From NCBI GenBank assembly GCA_020465985.1, contig JAANYP010000724.1, positions 508,001 through 572,000 on the forward strand: a DNA stretch of 64,000 nt, written 5' to 3'. The notes beneath the pieces were generated by a model. It did not search any database, was not told the DNA's origin, and saw only the letters and a program-made list of their open reading frames with translations. Position 1 is the first letter of the stretch. Each line of letters opens with the position of its first letter. Source of the DNA: Centrapalus pauciflorus. Its lineage: Eukaryota; Streptophyta; Magnoliopsida; Asterales; Asteraceae. Positions 47,197-58,263 of the stretch are shown piece by piece. The translations under genes and the position numbers were made by a program.

Positions 47197-48650
47197 TTAG
47201 TCACTTTTATTTAACATGCCCAGCTTGCTAACAAGATAGTTAAATCTATTTTCATCAAGAGGCTTGGTGAAAATGTCTGCAAGCTGTTCATCTGTGGAAA
47301 TAAAACTTACCTCCACATTACCTTTCTGGATGTGATCCCTTATGAAGTGATGTCTGACCTCTATATGCTTTGTTCTGGAATAAAATACTGGATTGTTAGA
47401 GATAGCTATCGCACTTGTATTATCACACAGAATAGGAGTCTTCCTATATACAAGTCCATAGTCTTCAAGCTGATGCTGCATCCACAGAATCTGCCCACAG
47501 CAGCTTCCAGCAGCAATATACTCAGCTTCAGCAGTAGAAGTAGAAACTGAGTTCTGCTTCTTGCTACACCAACTTATCAACTTACCACTAAGAAGTTGAC
47601 ACCCACCTGTTGTGCTTTTTCTGTCTAGCCTGCAGCCTGCAAAATCAGAATCTGAATGTCCTATTAGTTCAAGGCTTGAGTCTTCGGGATACCAAAGACC
47701 CAAACCTGGTGTACCCTTAAGGTATCTGAAGATTCTTTTTACAATAGCTAGATGTGATTCTTTAGGATCAGCTTGAAACCTGGCACATAAACAGGTAGCA
47801 AATATAATATCAGGTCTACTAGCAGTTAAATACAGCAAGCTCCAGATCATGCCTCTGTAAGCTGTTACTGAAACAGCTTAGCCACTGGCATCTGCATCCA
47901 ACTTTACATTGGTTGCCATTTGGGTTTTGATAGGAGAACTTTGATCGAATTTAAAATTTTTCAAAAGATCTAAAGTATACTTTCTTTGATTTATGAAAAT
48001 ACCATTTGAGGTTTGTTTAACCTGCAATCCTAAAAAGAAAGTAAGTTCTCCCATCATAGTCATTTCATATTTTGATTTCATGAGTAGTGAAAAATTATTG
48101 CATAACTGCTCATTAGTAGAACCAAATATTATGTCATCAACATAAATTTGAACAAGCATAATATCAGACTTCACCTTCTTTATGAACAGTGTGGTATCCA
48201 CTTTACCTCTGGAGTAACCATTGCTCATAAGGAAATCAGTAAGAGTGTCATACCAGGCTCTAGGGGCTTGTTTTAGACCACAGAGAGCTTTGTCCCACTT
48301 ATAGAAAAAACCTGGATGATGTTCATTTTCAAAACCTGGAGGCTGCTTGACATAGACTTCTTCTTGCAGCTTACCATTCAAAAATTCACTCTTCACATCC
48401 ATTTGAAATACCTTCATGCTCTTATGAGCAGCGTAGGCTAGAAACAAACGAATTGCCTTTAACCTGGCCACAGGAGCAAATGTTTCATCATAATCAATGC
48501 CTTCCTCCTATCTGTAGCCTTGAGCAACTAGTCTTCCCTTATTTCTAATGACATGACCTTGCTCATCCATCTTGTTCCTGAAAAACCCATTTGGTGCCAA
48601 TTATTGTTTTTCCTTTTGGAGCGGGGACCATCTTCCATACTTTGTTTCTC
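47197..48650 (-). pseudogene. Reverse transcriptase and RNase H, SIRE-minus
   Basis: The RT N-terminal part (NKVWKMVPAPKGKTIIGTKW near 48610, GRLVAQGYR and EEGIDYDETFAPVAR to about 48475) is present but broken by frame changes near 48570 and 48510. The core frame 47878-48471 has FQMDVKSEFLNGKL, CGLKQAPRAWY and YVDDIIFGS. A TAG near 47880 separates it from RNase H (47197-47850: DSDFAGC, STAEAEYIAAGS, LCDNTSAI, TKHIEVRHHFIRD, LADIFTKPLDE). Unlike SIRE-plus, this copy keeps the whole RT region. Confidence 0.9.
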
Positions 48651-48810
48651 TCAAACTGATTGAGTTCTTCTTGCATGGCAGTGATCCAATTGGCATTTTT
48701 AAGTGTTTCATCCACTTTCTTAGGCTCCATTAGGGACACAAAGCTATATAACATACAAAAGTTTCCTAAGCTGTCCCATCTTGTTTGCACCCCTTTGTTG
48801 ATGTCACCTA

Positions 48811-50315
48811 TTATTGGATCATTTGGGTGGACCTGATCCACTTAGGATCTTGCTTCAATGAGGATTCTCCTGAGTTGTTTTCATCTTCAACAGGTCCTGT
48901 TGAGCAGCTCTCAAGATTTTCAGACACACTGATATCTTGAGCCTGTTCACTTGTTGAGCATGACTCTCCATTGCTGAACATATCAGCAAAGGATCCAGGA
49001 AAATTAGCATTGATTGGTTCAGGACATGAAGTTGTAATTATGTCAGTGCACTTATTCACATAGGGTGTATCAACATAATCATCATCATGCCCATCATGAT
49101 TAGCAGGTTCCACTCTGGATGTAGTGGAAGCTTTTGAGTCCTTTTCTTCACTGATGGAATGCATAAGATCATCAAAGCTTAATTCTCTTGAAACTGATTC
49201 AGGAACAGCTTTGGTGGAGGCACTCCTGGACTCTTCCCAGATGACATTGATATATTCATCTATCACCTTTCTCTTGTTGTTGTATACTCTATAGGCTTTG
49301 GAGATAGCAGAATATCCAACAAACACACCTTCATCAGCTTTGGGTTCAAACTTTGCCAGTTGGTCCCTTTGGTTCAGAATGAAACATAGACATCCAAACA
49401 CATGGAAGTAGCTAATGTTTGGCCTCCTTCCTTTGAGCAGCTCGTAGGGAGTATTGTTGAACCTTTTCACCACCAAGGATCTATTTTGGGTGAAGCAGGC
49501 AGTGTTAATAGCTTCAGCCCAGAATGATGAAGGTAAACCAGATGCACACAACATGGTTCTAGCAACTTCAATGAGGGTTCTGTTTCTCCTTTCAACAACT
49601 CCATTTTGTGGTGGAGTTCTTACTGCTGAAAAGTTTTGTGAGATCCCTCTTTCCTCACAGGAGTCCTCAAGAGTACTGTTTCTGAACTCACTACCATGAT
49701 CACTTCTAAGTTGCTTTACTTGAGCATAGTTCAACAACTCCATCTTCTTGATAAATCCAATGATTTCTCTAGCAGCCTCTCCTTTGCTCTTCAAAGAGAT
49801 CACCCATGTAAACCTGGAGAACTCATCAACCATTACATGAGTGTATCTTCTTCCTCCTAGACTTGCGACACTAACTGGTCCAAACAAGTCCATGTGGATT
49901 AAGAAGAGAGGAGTATCAATAGAGAAATTATGCTTAGATTTAAAAGATGATTTTTTCTTCTTGCCTTTCTCACAAGATGTGCAGAGTTTATTGATATTCT
50001 TACAGAGTTTATAGAAGGCAAACCTGTCACCAACTCTTTCTTACAGAGTTTGTTGATATTCTTGAAGTTCAGGTGTGATAGCCTTTTGTTCCATAACCAG
50101 TTCAGATCTACATTGCTTCTTGAGATAAAGGAGGTTTCAGTTGTGGGATCAGCAGATTTCATGTCCACAACATATACACCTTTCTTTCGTTGAGCACACA
50201 ACACAACTTTGCCTTGGGGATCCAATATGTAAATCAGGTGCTCATTAAAGTTAACCTTGTAGCCAGCATCACACAGTTGGCTTATGCTAACAAGATTATG
50301 TTTCAGCCCAACCAC
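48811..50315 (-). pseudogene. GAG-pre-integrase and integrase, SIRE-minus
   Basis: The frame at 49899-50315 covers the end of protease and the pre-integrase domain (LNWLWNKRLSHLNFKN near 50095). A short local duplication of the ELVTGLP/LCKKEL region and a frameshift follow near 50000. The integrase frame 48811-49893 is open for 360 codons: MDLFGPVSV (first Asp), RSDHGSEFRN (second Asp), PQNGVVERRNRTLIE (Glu), HVFGCLCF, then an acidic Ser-rich linker. It is the best preserved enzyme in this copy; all three catalytic residues are visible. Confidence 0.9.
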
Positions 50316-50520
50316 ATAGGCTACCCTTTTGAAAACTGCAGCACCAGCTTGAATAGTTACATCTCCTTCTGTGGATCCCTGTACATTGTCACCAAATGTG
50401 ACTTTTGGCCCTTTTTCAGGCCTGAGATCACTCTACAGGTTCTTACAACCTGTCATATGTCCTGAGCAGCCACTGTCCAAGTACCAAACCTGGGATGGTT
50501 GTTTGTCCTGCAGAGTGACA
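50316..50520 (-). pseudogene. Aspartic protease, SIRE-minus
   Basis: The minus-strand frame shows QVWYLDSGCSGHMTG near 50440-50490 (catalytic DSG), then one stop (TAG near 50427), VTFGDN and AYVVGLKHNLVS near 50310. It would process Gag-Pol. SIRE-plus lacks this region. Confidence 0.85.
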
Positions 50521-50559
50521 TGAAAAAATATTAGTTATTTTTACGGGAACTCATCATAG

Positions 50560-53281
50560 GGATGAGTTCTCCTACTTCATCAACATTTTTTGATGGACTA
50601 GTGATATCCACACTAATATTTTCTATGTGAATGGTATCAGTTTGGATACCATTTTCATTGACTATGTTACTTTCAACACTGCTAGTTTTTGCAATGATTG
50701 ACTAGCAGAGTCAACAGGCCTTATGTCCTCAGTTTCAGGACAGTCTTTGGCCATGTGTGTCTTCTTTCCACACTTATAGCATTTTCTCTTTTTAGCCTTT
50801 TTGGAATAAGAACTTACAGAAACATATTTTGAATTGTTTTTTGTTGATTCTGTCAGCAGGTTTAGCAAACTTATTACTATTTTTAGATGAATCAACAGTT
50901 TGGGTGGAAGGCACAATAGCAACAGCTTTGCCTGTTTCTCATTCCTTTTTTTGGGAGGACAGATATCAAACACAGGAATCTTGATAGGCTTTTGACCTTC
51001 CACAAGTTTGGGAAACTTATTTCCAAATTTCTCAGGTTAAGCAATGGCTTTGCCTTTGCCCTTACTGAGATGTGATTGATGTTGCCTATCAACATGATCA
51101 CTGCTTTTGGTTCTGAAAGACTTACCTTCATTTATAACCAACTTTCCACTATGATTTAAAGACTTATTTGAAACCACGGCAGATTTGCTTTCAACATGAG
51201 ACTTAGCCCTGTTGAAAGCTTGCTGCTTACCTTTTGAAAACTTTTTCTCAAAATGATTAGCATCAAAAGGATTAACAGGTCTCTTACCATTAGCTTTGGA
51301 CCCAGAATCTGTTTTGTCAACAGGTTTAGTGTCCACAGCTGCAGTTTGAGCATGTTTTCCTTTCTTGTGCTTGTGTGAATCAGCAGAGCACTTAGCAGGC
51401 TGATTTGATGGAGAACATATTCCATCACCAGCTTTTGGAGCTTTTTCACACAAGCTGTCAGTTATTTGAGGCCTGACAAACCTGTTTGTTGAGACTAGCT
51501 TACCATTTACTTTCTGAATGAAAGTGCTAGGAAGCTTACCAAGAGTGGATAAGTCATCTTTCAGAATTCAACAATAGAAGCTACTTTGTCAAGATCCCAT
51601 CCAAGATAGGCTTGGATTTGTGCAGGGATTTATTGACTAATGCAATGGCTGACCTTTTGTGCAGATTGGCACCAAGAGTCAACTATCTTTTGAAGCTTTG
51701 CATGTTTTACATCTGTCTCTCTCTTTTATTCCAGTAAAATGGAGTTGATGTGTTTTAATTCATCAAGCTCAGTTTCCAACTTATGGTAACTGTACAGTTT
51801 ACTGGATTTTGTGTCAAGATCATTTTTAAGCTTATAGATTTCAGACAGTAAAACATTGTGCTTCTCAACAGCAGCTTTCAAATCAACAAGCATGTATTCA
51901 AAGATTTTTACTTTTTCATCAGAACTGTAAGCCATAAAGTTTTTTACCTTGTACATCATTGTAGGATTCCAGTTCTCTAAGCTGTTGAAGGCTTCAGCTT
52001 CAGCCAGGTCCTGTTTGAAGTTGCTGGTTGATGGGACATCAGTGTTGGCCATCAGACAGTGGTTGTCTTTTTCATCTGAGGATGAATCAGACTCCTCCCA
52101 ATCACATGTCTCAGCCATGAGTCCCTTTTACTTGTTGGAAGCCACTGAGTTTTCCAACTTTTTCAGCTTAGCCATGGCCATAAGGTACTTAACCCTATAG
52201 CCATCGTCCCTGTTTGTCTTGAATGGTTTAGATGACTGACCAACAGCTTTTGACACACAGTCAGCAGCTTTGTGGCCAGTCTTGCCACATTTAAAGCACT
52301 CAGCCTTAGATTTATCAAATGCCCTCTTTTTGACAGCATTTGAGTTCACCTGCAGCATTTTTCTACCAAACCTTTTCTTGTTGAACCTTCTGACAAGCAT
52401 TGCAATCATTTGCTCATCATCAAGTTCAGCAAGATCTGCACCGTCTTCCTCTTCAGACATCTCTTCCCTTTCATCATCAGCCTGTTGATCAGGTTGTGTG
52501 AACACATCACATACCTGTCCAATAGGTTGTCTCACGCTAGCCACTAAGGCAGCACCTCTCTTGGACATTTCCAAGGCATTTCTTTTCTGTTGCCTTGACT
52601 GCTCATCATTGAGTAAGGATCCATATAAGTTTACAAGATCCATACCTTTGATGGTGCCTGAATTTCTAAAGATGGTAGAAAAGTAGTTCCACTCTTCAGG
52701 CAGGATGTCCAAGAACTTGTTCACCAGAGTCAGGCTGTCCTTTGTGATCCCAACAGCTTTGAGTTCATTGATAAGTGTAGTGAACCTGGTGTAGGTTTCT
52801 TTGAGTGACTCCTTTGGTTTTGCAAAGAAGAGTTCATACTGTCTAACAAGATTGTTGTTCCTGTTATCCAGTGTGGTTGTGGGACCATGATAGACGGTAC
52901 ACAAAGTATCCCACATCTCCTTTGCAGTCTTCATCTTCTCAACCTGTTTGAACACATCGTCAAGAAGAAAAATGACCATGTTATTCCTGGCTTTTGCATC
53001 CAGAGCAACCAGTCTTTTGTCTTCATCAGACCATTGAGATTTGGCCTTCTCCAAGGTTATGATTTCAGGGGCAGGTCTTCAACAGCAGGAGTGATAGTAG
53101 TAACAGAAGTTGGCACATAGGGACCTTCCATTACTATCTCTGGCAGTTGTACGTCCAGATTCTCTAAATAGAGCATCATTCTGCACTTCCAACCAGAGAA
53201 GTTCTGATTATTGAACTTGGGGGGTTTGGCCATTGACGCATTGTCATAGTAAGAGGAGGAACTTGCAGCACTGTTATCCAT
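50560..53281 (-). pseudogene. gag polyprotein with two zinc knuckles, SIRE-minus
   Basis: ATG at 53281 (MDNSAASSSSYYDN). The N-terminal domain has PKFNNQNFSGWKCRMMLYLE. A frameshift near 53060 enters the long frame 52128-53054 (UBN2-type gag: KEMWDTLCTVYHG, LVRQYELFFAKPKESLKE, FLDILPEEWNYF). A first CCHC knuckle, CFKCGKTGHKAADC, lies near 52290. After a stop at 52126 a Glu/Lys coiled coil follows (51726-52118), then a frame-broken Lys/Ser-rich stretch (51037-51453), and a second knuckle, CYKCGKKTHMAKDC, near 50770. The two knuckles are about 1.5 kb apart, as in copia A2. It would package RNA. Confidence 0.88.
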
Positions 53282-53329
53282 GGGAAAGTAGGGAGAATGA
53301 GAGATCTAGAGTTGACACACACTCTATCT

Positions 53330-53341
53330 GCTCTGATACCA
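53330..53341 (-). other. Primer binding site of SIRE-minus
   Basis: The reverse complement reads TGGTATCAGAGC, two bases from the 5' LTR. Confidence 0.92.
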
Positions 53342-53343
53342 GT

Positions 53344-54448
53344 TGTAGGTCCCAAAAGGTTTTCCTAGTGTATTGTTCTAAGCTGTAGCGGGGGGGGGGG
53401 GGGGGGGGGGGTGAATACAACAATTTAAAACTCAACACTCTTTTCTCAATGTTTGTGTATATTATCAACAAGTGTTAATTACAAACAAGCTTGAACTTCG
53501 GAAATGTTCAAGCTTAGATGAAAGATACAACAGTTGTCCAACTAATCTAAGACACACTCAGACTAGATACAATGACTACACTCACTTAGATGCACTCACT
53601 GATTTTACAAGACACAGATGGACAGCTTGAGAATGAACAGCTTAGACACACGTACTGTTATATTCAAGCAGACTTGCATGCATTAAAAACACCCTTTAAT
53701 GCACGATTTGATTTCACACTCTTGGTTATCTTACAATCCTTAGAAGCTTCCTTTTATACTCTCACTGAGAATCTTAGTGAAGCTTCTTTATTGGACAGAT
53801 GAGATAGTGGGATGTCTTTTCATAAAAGACAAGACACCTATTCTGCACATTCTGATAAAGCAGATTTGTCTTTATATGGCAGAATCTTTGTCTTTTTCTT
53901 TTTGTCACTTTTGTATAAGGCTTTAACCAAAAGAGGAATGTCAACTTTGCATCTTTCTTCCTTTGTTAAGGCCATTTTGATATAAGAAAAGGTCTGTCAC
54001 CCTTTTCAGATATCCATTTGTCTTCATGTAACAGAACAGCGTAGGCAGGCGGTGTAGTTTCTGTTTTCCACTTTGTCTTCGACTTGTAAACTGATCTTGT
54101 AGCCAAAAACAATACATGAGGACTTGGAAGCATATTCCATAAAGTGTTTAACCTGTTCACAAAGAACAGAACACTCAGAATCTGTCCAAGCTGCTCAACA
54201 AAACAGAGCAACATAGACAGTTTATGTCCAACCTGTTCAGCAGACAGAACAACTTGGACAATCTGCCTTTGTTGCAACAAATGCAACAGGGTAAACAGCT
54301 TTGGCTGATATTGCAAATCACTTTTCAAGTTTTAAATAAGGCATAAACAGGCCTTAAATTAAACCTTCAAGTGCATCAAACAGGTTTGATTAAAAATCTC
54401 CCCCTAAGACGTAGAGCAGATTTGATTGAGGCCTTTTTGTGCCTAACA
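53344..54448 (-). repeat. 5' LTR of SIRE-minus
   Basis: TG...CA (plus strand TGTAGGTCCCAAAAGG ... TTTGTGCCTAACA), 1,105 bp. It carries a 22-base G run (53390-53411) where the other LTRs have short interrupted G/C tracts, and one TGTTC...GAACA palindrome (54152-54170) instead of two. The TATA box complement is at 53751-53760. Confidence 0.93.
53751..53760 (-). promoter_or_regulatory. LTR promoter TATA box, SIRE-minus 5' LTR
   Basis: The reverse complement contains TATAAAAG. Same box as 9642-9650 and about 41261-41270. It would drive the genomic RNA of this copy. Confidence 0.65.
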
Positions 54449-55335
54449 GTTTACTTCTCCATCCCGGATTATAGGTTTCCGAAAATGGGTTATCCCACTC
54501 CCGATGAGCTCTAAAACCATAAACTTCGTTCGCATATTCTTCAGTGGGTTGCACTCGAGTACATGCTTCAGAATGATGAGACGGATCTCCGCATATTACA
54601 CAGTTAATTGATGCAACAAGGTTTTGGTAAATCCCTTTATCAATTGATCTCTCTTCTTTCTGAGTTCTGTGATTTCACTCTTTACTTCATGTTTCCAGAC
54701 ATTGTCTATACCCATTACCTGAACTCCGATATTATTTTCAGAACCAGCTTGAACTTTGAGACCTTTACTGAGTTGATTCAGTAACTCCCAAGCCTCATCA
54801 TCTTATTTAGCTAAGAATGTGCAACCAGTGGCGGCGGTGATCATGTTCTGGCTTTCTTGACTCACACCATCAAAGAAAGTTTTGACGAGCATCCATTTTG
54901 GAACTTCATGGTGTGGACAAACTCTTAGCAATTCGTTCATCCGATCAAATGCCTCGTAAAATTGCTCACCAGGTTTTTGTTTGAAACCGGTGATCTCTTT
55001 TCGTTTGTCAGTGGTTTATTTATGGGGTAATACTCAATGAGAAATTTGTGCTTCGTTTGATTCCACGTTGTGATGCTATTGGTGGGTAGCAACCCAAACC
55101 AATTTTTGGCATTTTCTTTCAGTGAAAAAGGGAATAGACGAAGTTTTAAACCATCGGTGGTTATACCTCGAACATGATTAGCTCTACAAATAGCTGTAAA
55201 CTTAGCTAAATGCTAATAAGGTTCCCTACTAGGCATTCCTCTAAAGATGGGAAGAATTTAGAATAATTGAGGATGAACTTCGGGTTCGTTCTCATTTTCA
55301 AGATATCGAATTGGAGAAGGGTCGGGCACTCACTC
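54449..55335 (-). pseudogene. gag N-terminal and middle part, Athila-like gypsy (5' side of SIRE-minus insertion)
   Basis: Minus-strand translation gives ENENEPEVHPQLF near 55300, FRGMPSREPY near 55240, then the Retrotrans_gag domain: GLKLRLFPFSLKENAKNW near 55140, TTWNQTKHKFLIEYYP near 55060, and PGEQFYEAFDRMNELLRVCP near 54950 after a frame change near 55010. Then FFDGVSQESQNMITAATG near 54860, a stop near 54805, and the end NPFSETYNPGWR near 54470. This is the usual Athila-type gag order. The N-terminus is lost at about 55335, where Tekay-like integrase sequence begins. Confidence 0.8.
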
Positions 55336-56060
55336 GAAGACATGCAGCGGGCTTGTGTTCTTGAGTTTAGCGGTAATTGGGACGACCACTTGCCATTAGC
55401 AGAGTTTTCTTACAACAACAGCTATCACCCATCTATAAAAGCCGCACCTTTCGAACCCTTACACGGACGCAACTGCCGAGCTCCTACTTGTTGGCTTGAA
55501 GCCGGTGAAACACCAATCGCAGGACCTGCACTATTTCAACAGGCGAATGACAAGATCAGAATCATCCGACAGCGATAAGAAACCGCTCAATCACGACAAA
55601 AGTCGTATCACGACCGATGCCATAAGCCTTTAGAGTTTCAGAAGGGTGATTATGATGTATTGAAAGTCTCGCCGATGAAAGGTGTGTTTAGATTCGGCAA
55701 GCGTAGCAAGTTAGCACCATGATTCGTTGGTCCTTTCAAGATCACCGAGCATGTTGGAACTCAATCTTACCTTTTGGATTTGCCGAACGAACTGTCAAAT
55801 ATTCACCCTGTGTTTCACGTCTCACAACTGAGGAAGTGCAAGGAAGATGAAAGCGAAAAGTGGGCCGATCATCTGACTTATAAGATTAACGAAAACCTGC
55901 AATGTGACGAGCCTGAGGTTATTCTAGAGACCAAGATGGAGAAGTTAAGGAATCGAGAAGTGGCAATGGTGTTGGTGCAATGGAGAACTTCTCATGGTAA
56001 TTCCCAGACCTGGGAATCTGAACAAGACATGAGGGTTGGTTTACCCGCATCTCTTTGAGC
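55336..56060 (+). pseudogene. Integrase C-terminal fragment with chromodomain-like tail, Tekay-like (left copy)
   Basis: Matches 62136-62867 closely: RACVLEFSGNWDDHLPLAEF, YHPSIKAAPFEPLHG, RQKSYHDR, FRFGKRSKLAP, VGPFKITEHVGTQSYLL, NIHPVFHVSQLRKC, then EVILETKMEKLRNREVAMVL and TWESEQDMRV, the chromodomain-like end of Tekay integrase. Stops near 55577 and 55721 and a frame change near 56037 break it. The 5' rest of this element is missing, replaced by Athila-like gag. Confidence 0.9.
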
Positions 56061-56104
56061 CCTAGGTACTTCGAGGACGAAGTGCAAGCATGGTGGGCTC
56101 ATAC

Positions 56105-58057
56105 TATAACACCTTGCTTTTTTATTATGTGTTTACGTGTGATTTACGTTTAATGATGTAATTTGTGATTTGATGAAAAGAAATACCATTTTGCTATTCC
56201 GTGCATTTTAAAAATGCAAAACAGGACTTTGATGGGTAAATTAGTAATTTAATAATTAAAGTTAAAATTTCAGATTTTTGAAATAAAAGAGTTGAAAGTA
56301 CATATTGTTCATCATTTTAGCCAAACCAATTTCAAGTTGAGAGCTCCTCTCTCTAAAAACCGCACTTCTCTCTAGCTTTTCTCCCAAACCGACCGATCAA
56401 ATTTCAAGTTTTATACGTCATTGGAAAGATCTCGAAGAATACTATACGAATCTGCAATTGCATGAGGTATTTGATTTGGATTTGAGGTAAGAATCATCAT
56501 TTCTCTCTTCTTTATTTTCGTTTTATAAAAAGGTTCAAAAATCCCAATTTTTGATTCGTTTGGAGTCATTCTGCTCGAGTTATAACTCGATTCTGCTAGA
56601 AAAATGTAATAGAAACGAAGTTAGACTTGTTCCTTAACATATTCATGATTTTTGGCCTGGAAATGCATGCTTGAAAGCTGAAAAACACGAACAAATTCGT
56701 GTAGCCAAGAACAAGTTCGAAATGAACTATGTTCGAGGCCTTTCATTAACTTTGAAGCCTGCCTATGTTTGAGCCACTTAAGTTCGAGAAATGCTAAGTT
56801 CGAACCTCATTATGTTCGAAGGCCATACATGTTTGAGTCTCACCTTAAGTTCGAAGGCTCCATCAAATTCGTGAAACTTGATTATGTTCGTGGGCAACAT
56901 ACATACATTTTGTATGACACATAATTAACAAAATATTTAGCTAGAAGTTATGGTTTGTAGTTTTTGGATTTTTAAGCTAGCATTATTAATTTAGTATATA
57001 TTCTGTAATGTTAAATTACAGACACTACACAGCACGTCAGATATTAAATTAAAGGGTTTAGCTCGGTTTGGAGTCAAAGTTAAATGCCAGAAAGTTTAAA
57101 GCTTATTTAAAGTATTAAAGCCTTCAGAAATTGGGCAAAGCCGTAGTTAAAGTCTAGATAAGCCCGAGCAAGCATTTCAGAGTATTACAAAGCATATATA
57201 ACACAGTACTGTGAGTAGCAGTTATTCTTGTTTACATGTATTATATGTAATTGAGACATAATTTGCTTCTATATGCCTTCTTTGGACTTCAATAGACTTT
57301 TGGGAGTGAAGGCGATCACTGTGGTACAGGTGGTGCCCAGCTTAGCTGAATCTTACATCTGATCTATTAATGTGCATAATTTATTACTATCTGTTTATTA
57401 TTCTGCGTATTATACATCAAGCTTCGTTTGAGCGTTTCTTTGTGCATCTCATAAGCATTTTACATTTGAGCAAGCAATTCTGATGCACACCACTATCCCC
57501 AAGCATTATGCGGGTAGCTAGCCCCGCATCACAGATTGATCATCGATCAGCGGTAACCCCTAGTGGGGACATCTCCTTTCAGCGTGCAATGTCTCAATTG
57601 TGCAAGCATTCATTCTGGGTATTAAGCATTTACAATCAAGCAAGCATTACAGCCTTTTATAGGCATTTTTTGTTTAGCCACATATCTTACATGCATCATG
57701 AATATCTGTTAACTCACTAAGCAATTAGATTACAGTTGCTACTCACAATTTTGCAGGCAAAGGTAAAGAGCAAGCTGGACCATCTGCTTAGGTCTATTTT
57801 CTGATCAACCCAGAGGATTTTAGCTCACTATTCAGCTTGTGGTATAGTATTGAGCTGCTTTGGGATCTGAGTAGCTGCTTTATTTATATTTTGATGTCTA
57901 AGCAACTTAGCAACGCACCTTGTAGCACGTGTAATGCATGACTGTATTGTAGTACTTTTATTTAGCTTTATGAAAGCTTTAGCCTTAATTATGATTATGG
58001 CAGTTGTTATTTATTCCTGGAATTATGCTAGCATGTGATTAAAGCAAGGATGTGACA
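56105..58057 (+). repeat. Shared LTR of Tekay-like tandem (3' LTR of left fragment, 5' LTR of right element)
   Basis: About 1,953 bp, starting TATAACACCTTGCT (a TG-to-TA change from the usual TGTAACACC) and ending AGCAAGGATGTGACA. The terminal bases are inverted repeats of each other. It is preceded by an integrase tail and followed by a PBS, so it serves two elements. It contains many TTCGA words (56695-56885). Collinear with 62907-64000. Confidence 0.85.
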
Positions 58058-58060
58058 GGA

Positions 58061-58072
58061 TGGTATCAGAGC
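58061..58072 (+). other. Primer binding site of Tekay-like element
   Basis: TGGTATCAGAGC, three bases after the LTR end. Confidence 0.92.
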
Positions 58073-58263
58073 ATTAGTTTGATGGATTCAAGTGTTAGCA
58101 ATAACACTTGGACTCAAACTTTTAATCAAAGATATTAGCTTCGAATATCTAGGCTTTAACTTGACCTGAGATAGGCATTGATCTTACTTTAGGAATTGGG
58201 AAATGGGGTAGAATAGGAATTATATCTATTCTTATGCAAGCGCTATTTATATTATTTTAGAAT

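Larger units (their letters stand above)
40863..54448 (-). mobile_element. Complete SIRE/Maximus-like Ty1/copia retrotransposon (SIRE-minus), 13.6 kb
   Basis: LTRs 40863-41977 and 53344-54448, PBS at 53330-53341, gag with two zinc knuckles, protease, integrase, RT, RNase H, spacer with TATA box and a ~1,400-codon third ORF, in that order on the minus strand. Flanks GATTA/GTTTA fit a 5-bp target duplication with one change. The first ~290 bases of the two LTRs differ at about ten sites by eye, plus the G-run, so it is not very recent. Stops and frameshifts occur in most genes. It inserted into the gag of an Athila-like element. Confidence 0.93.

Noticed and set aside
55336..56060. Left integrase fragment as an independent host gene with a chromodomain
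   Set aside because: Near-identical to the element at 62136-62867, broken by stops and followed by an LTR; it is a transposon fragment.
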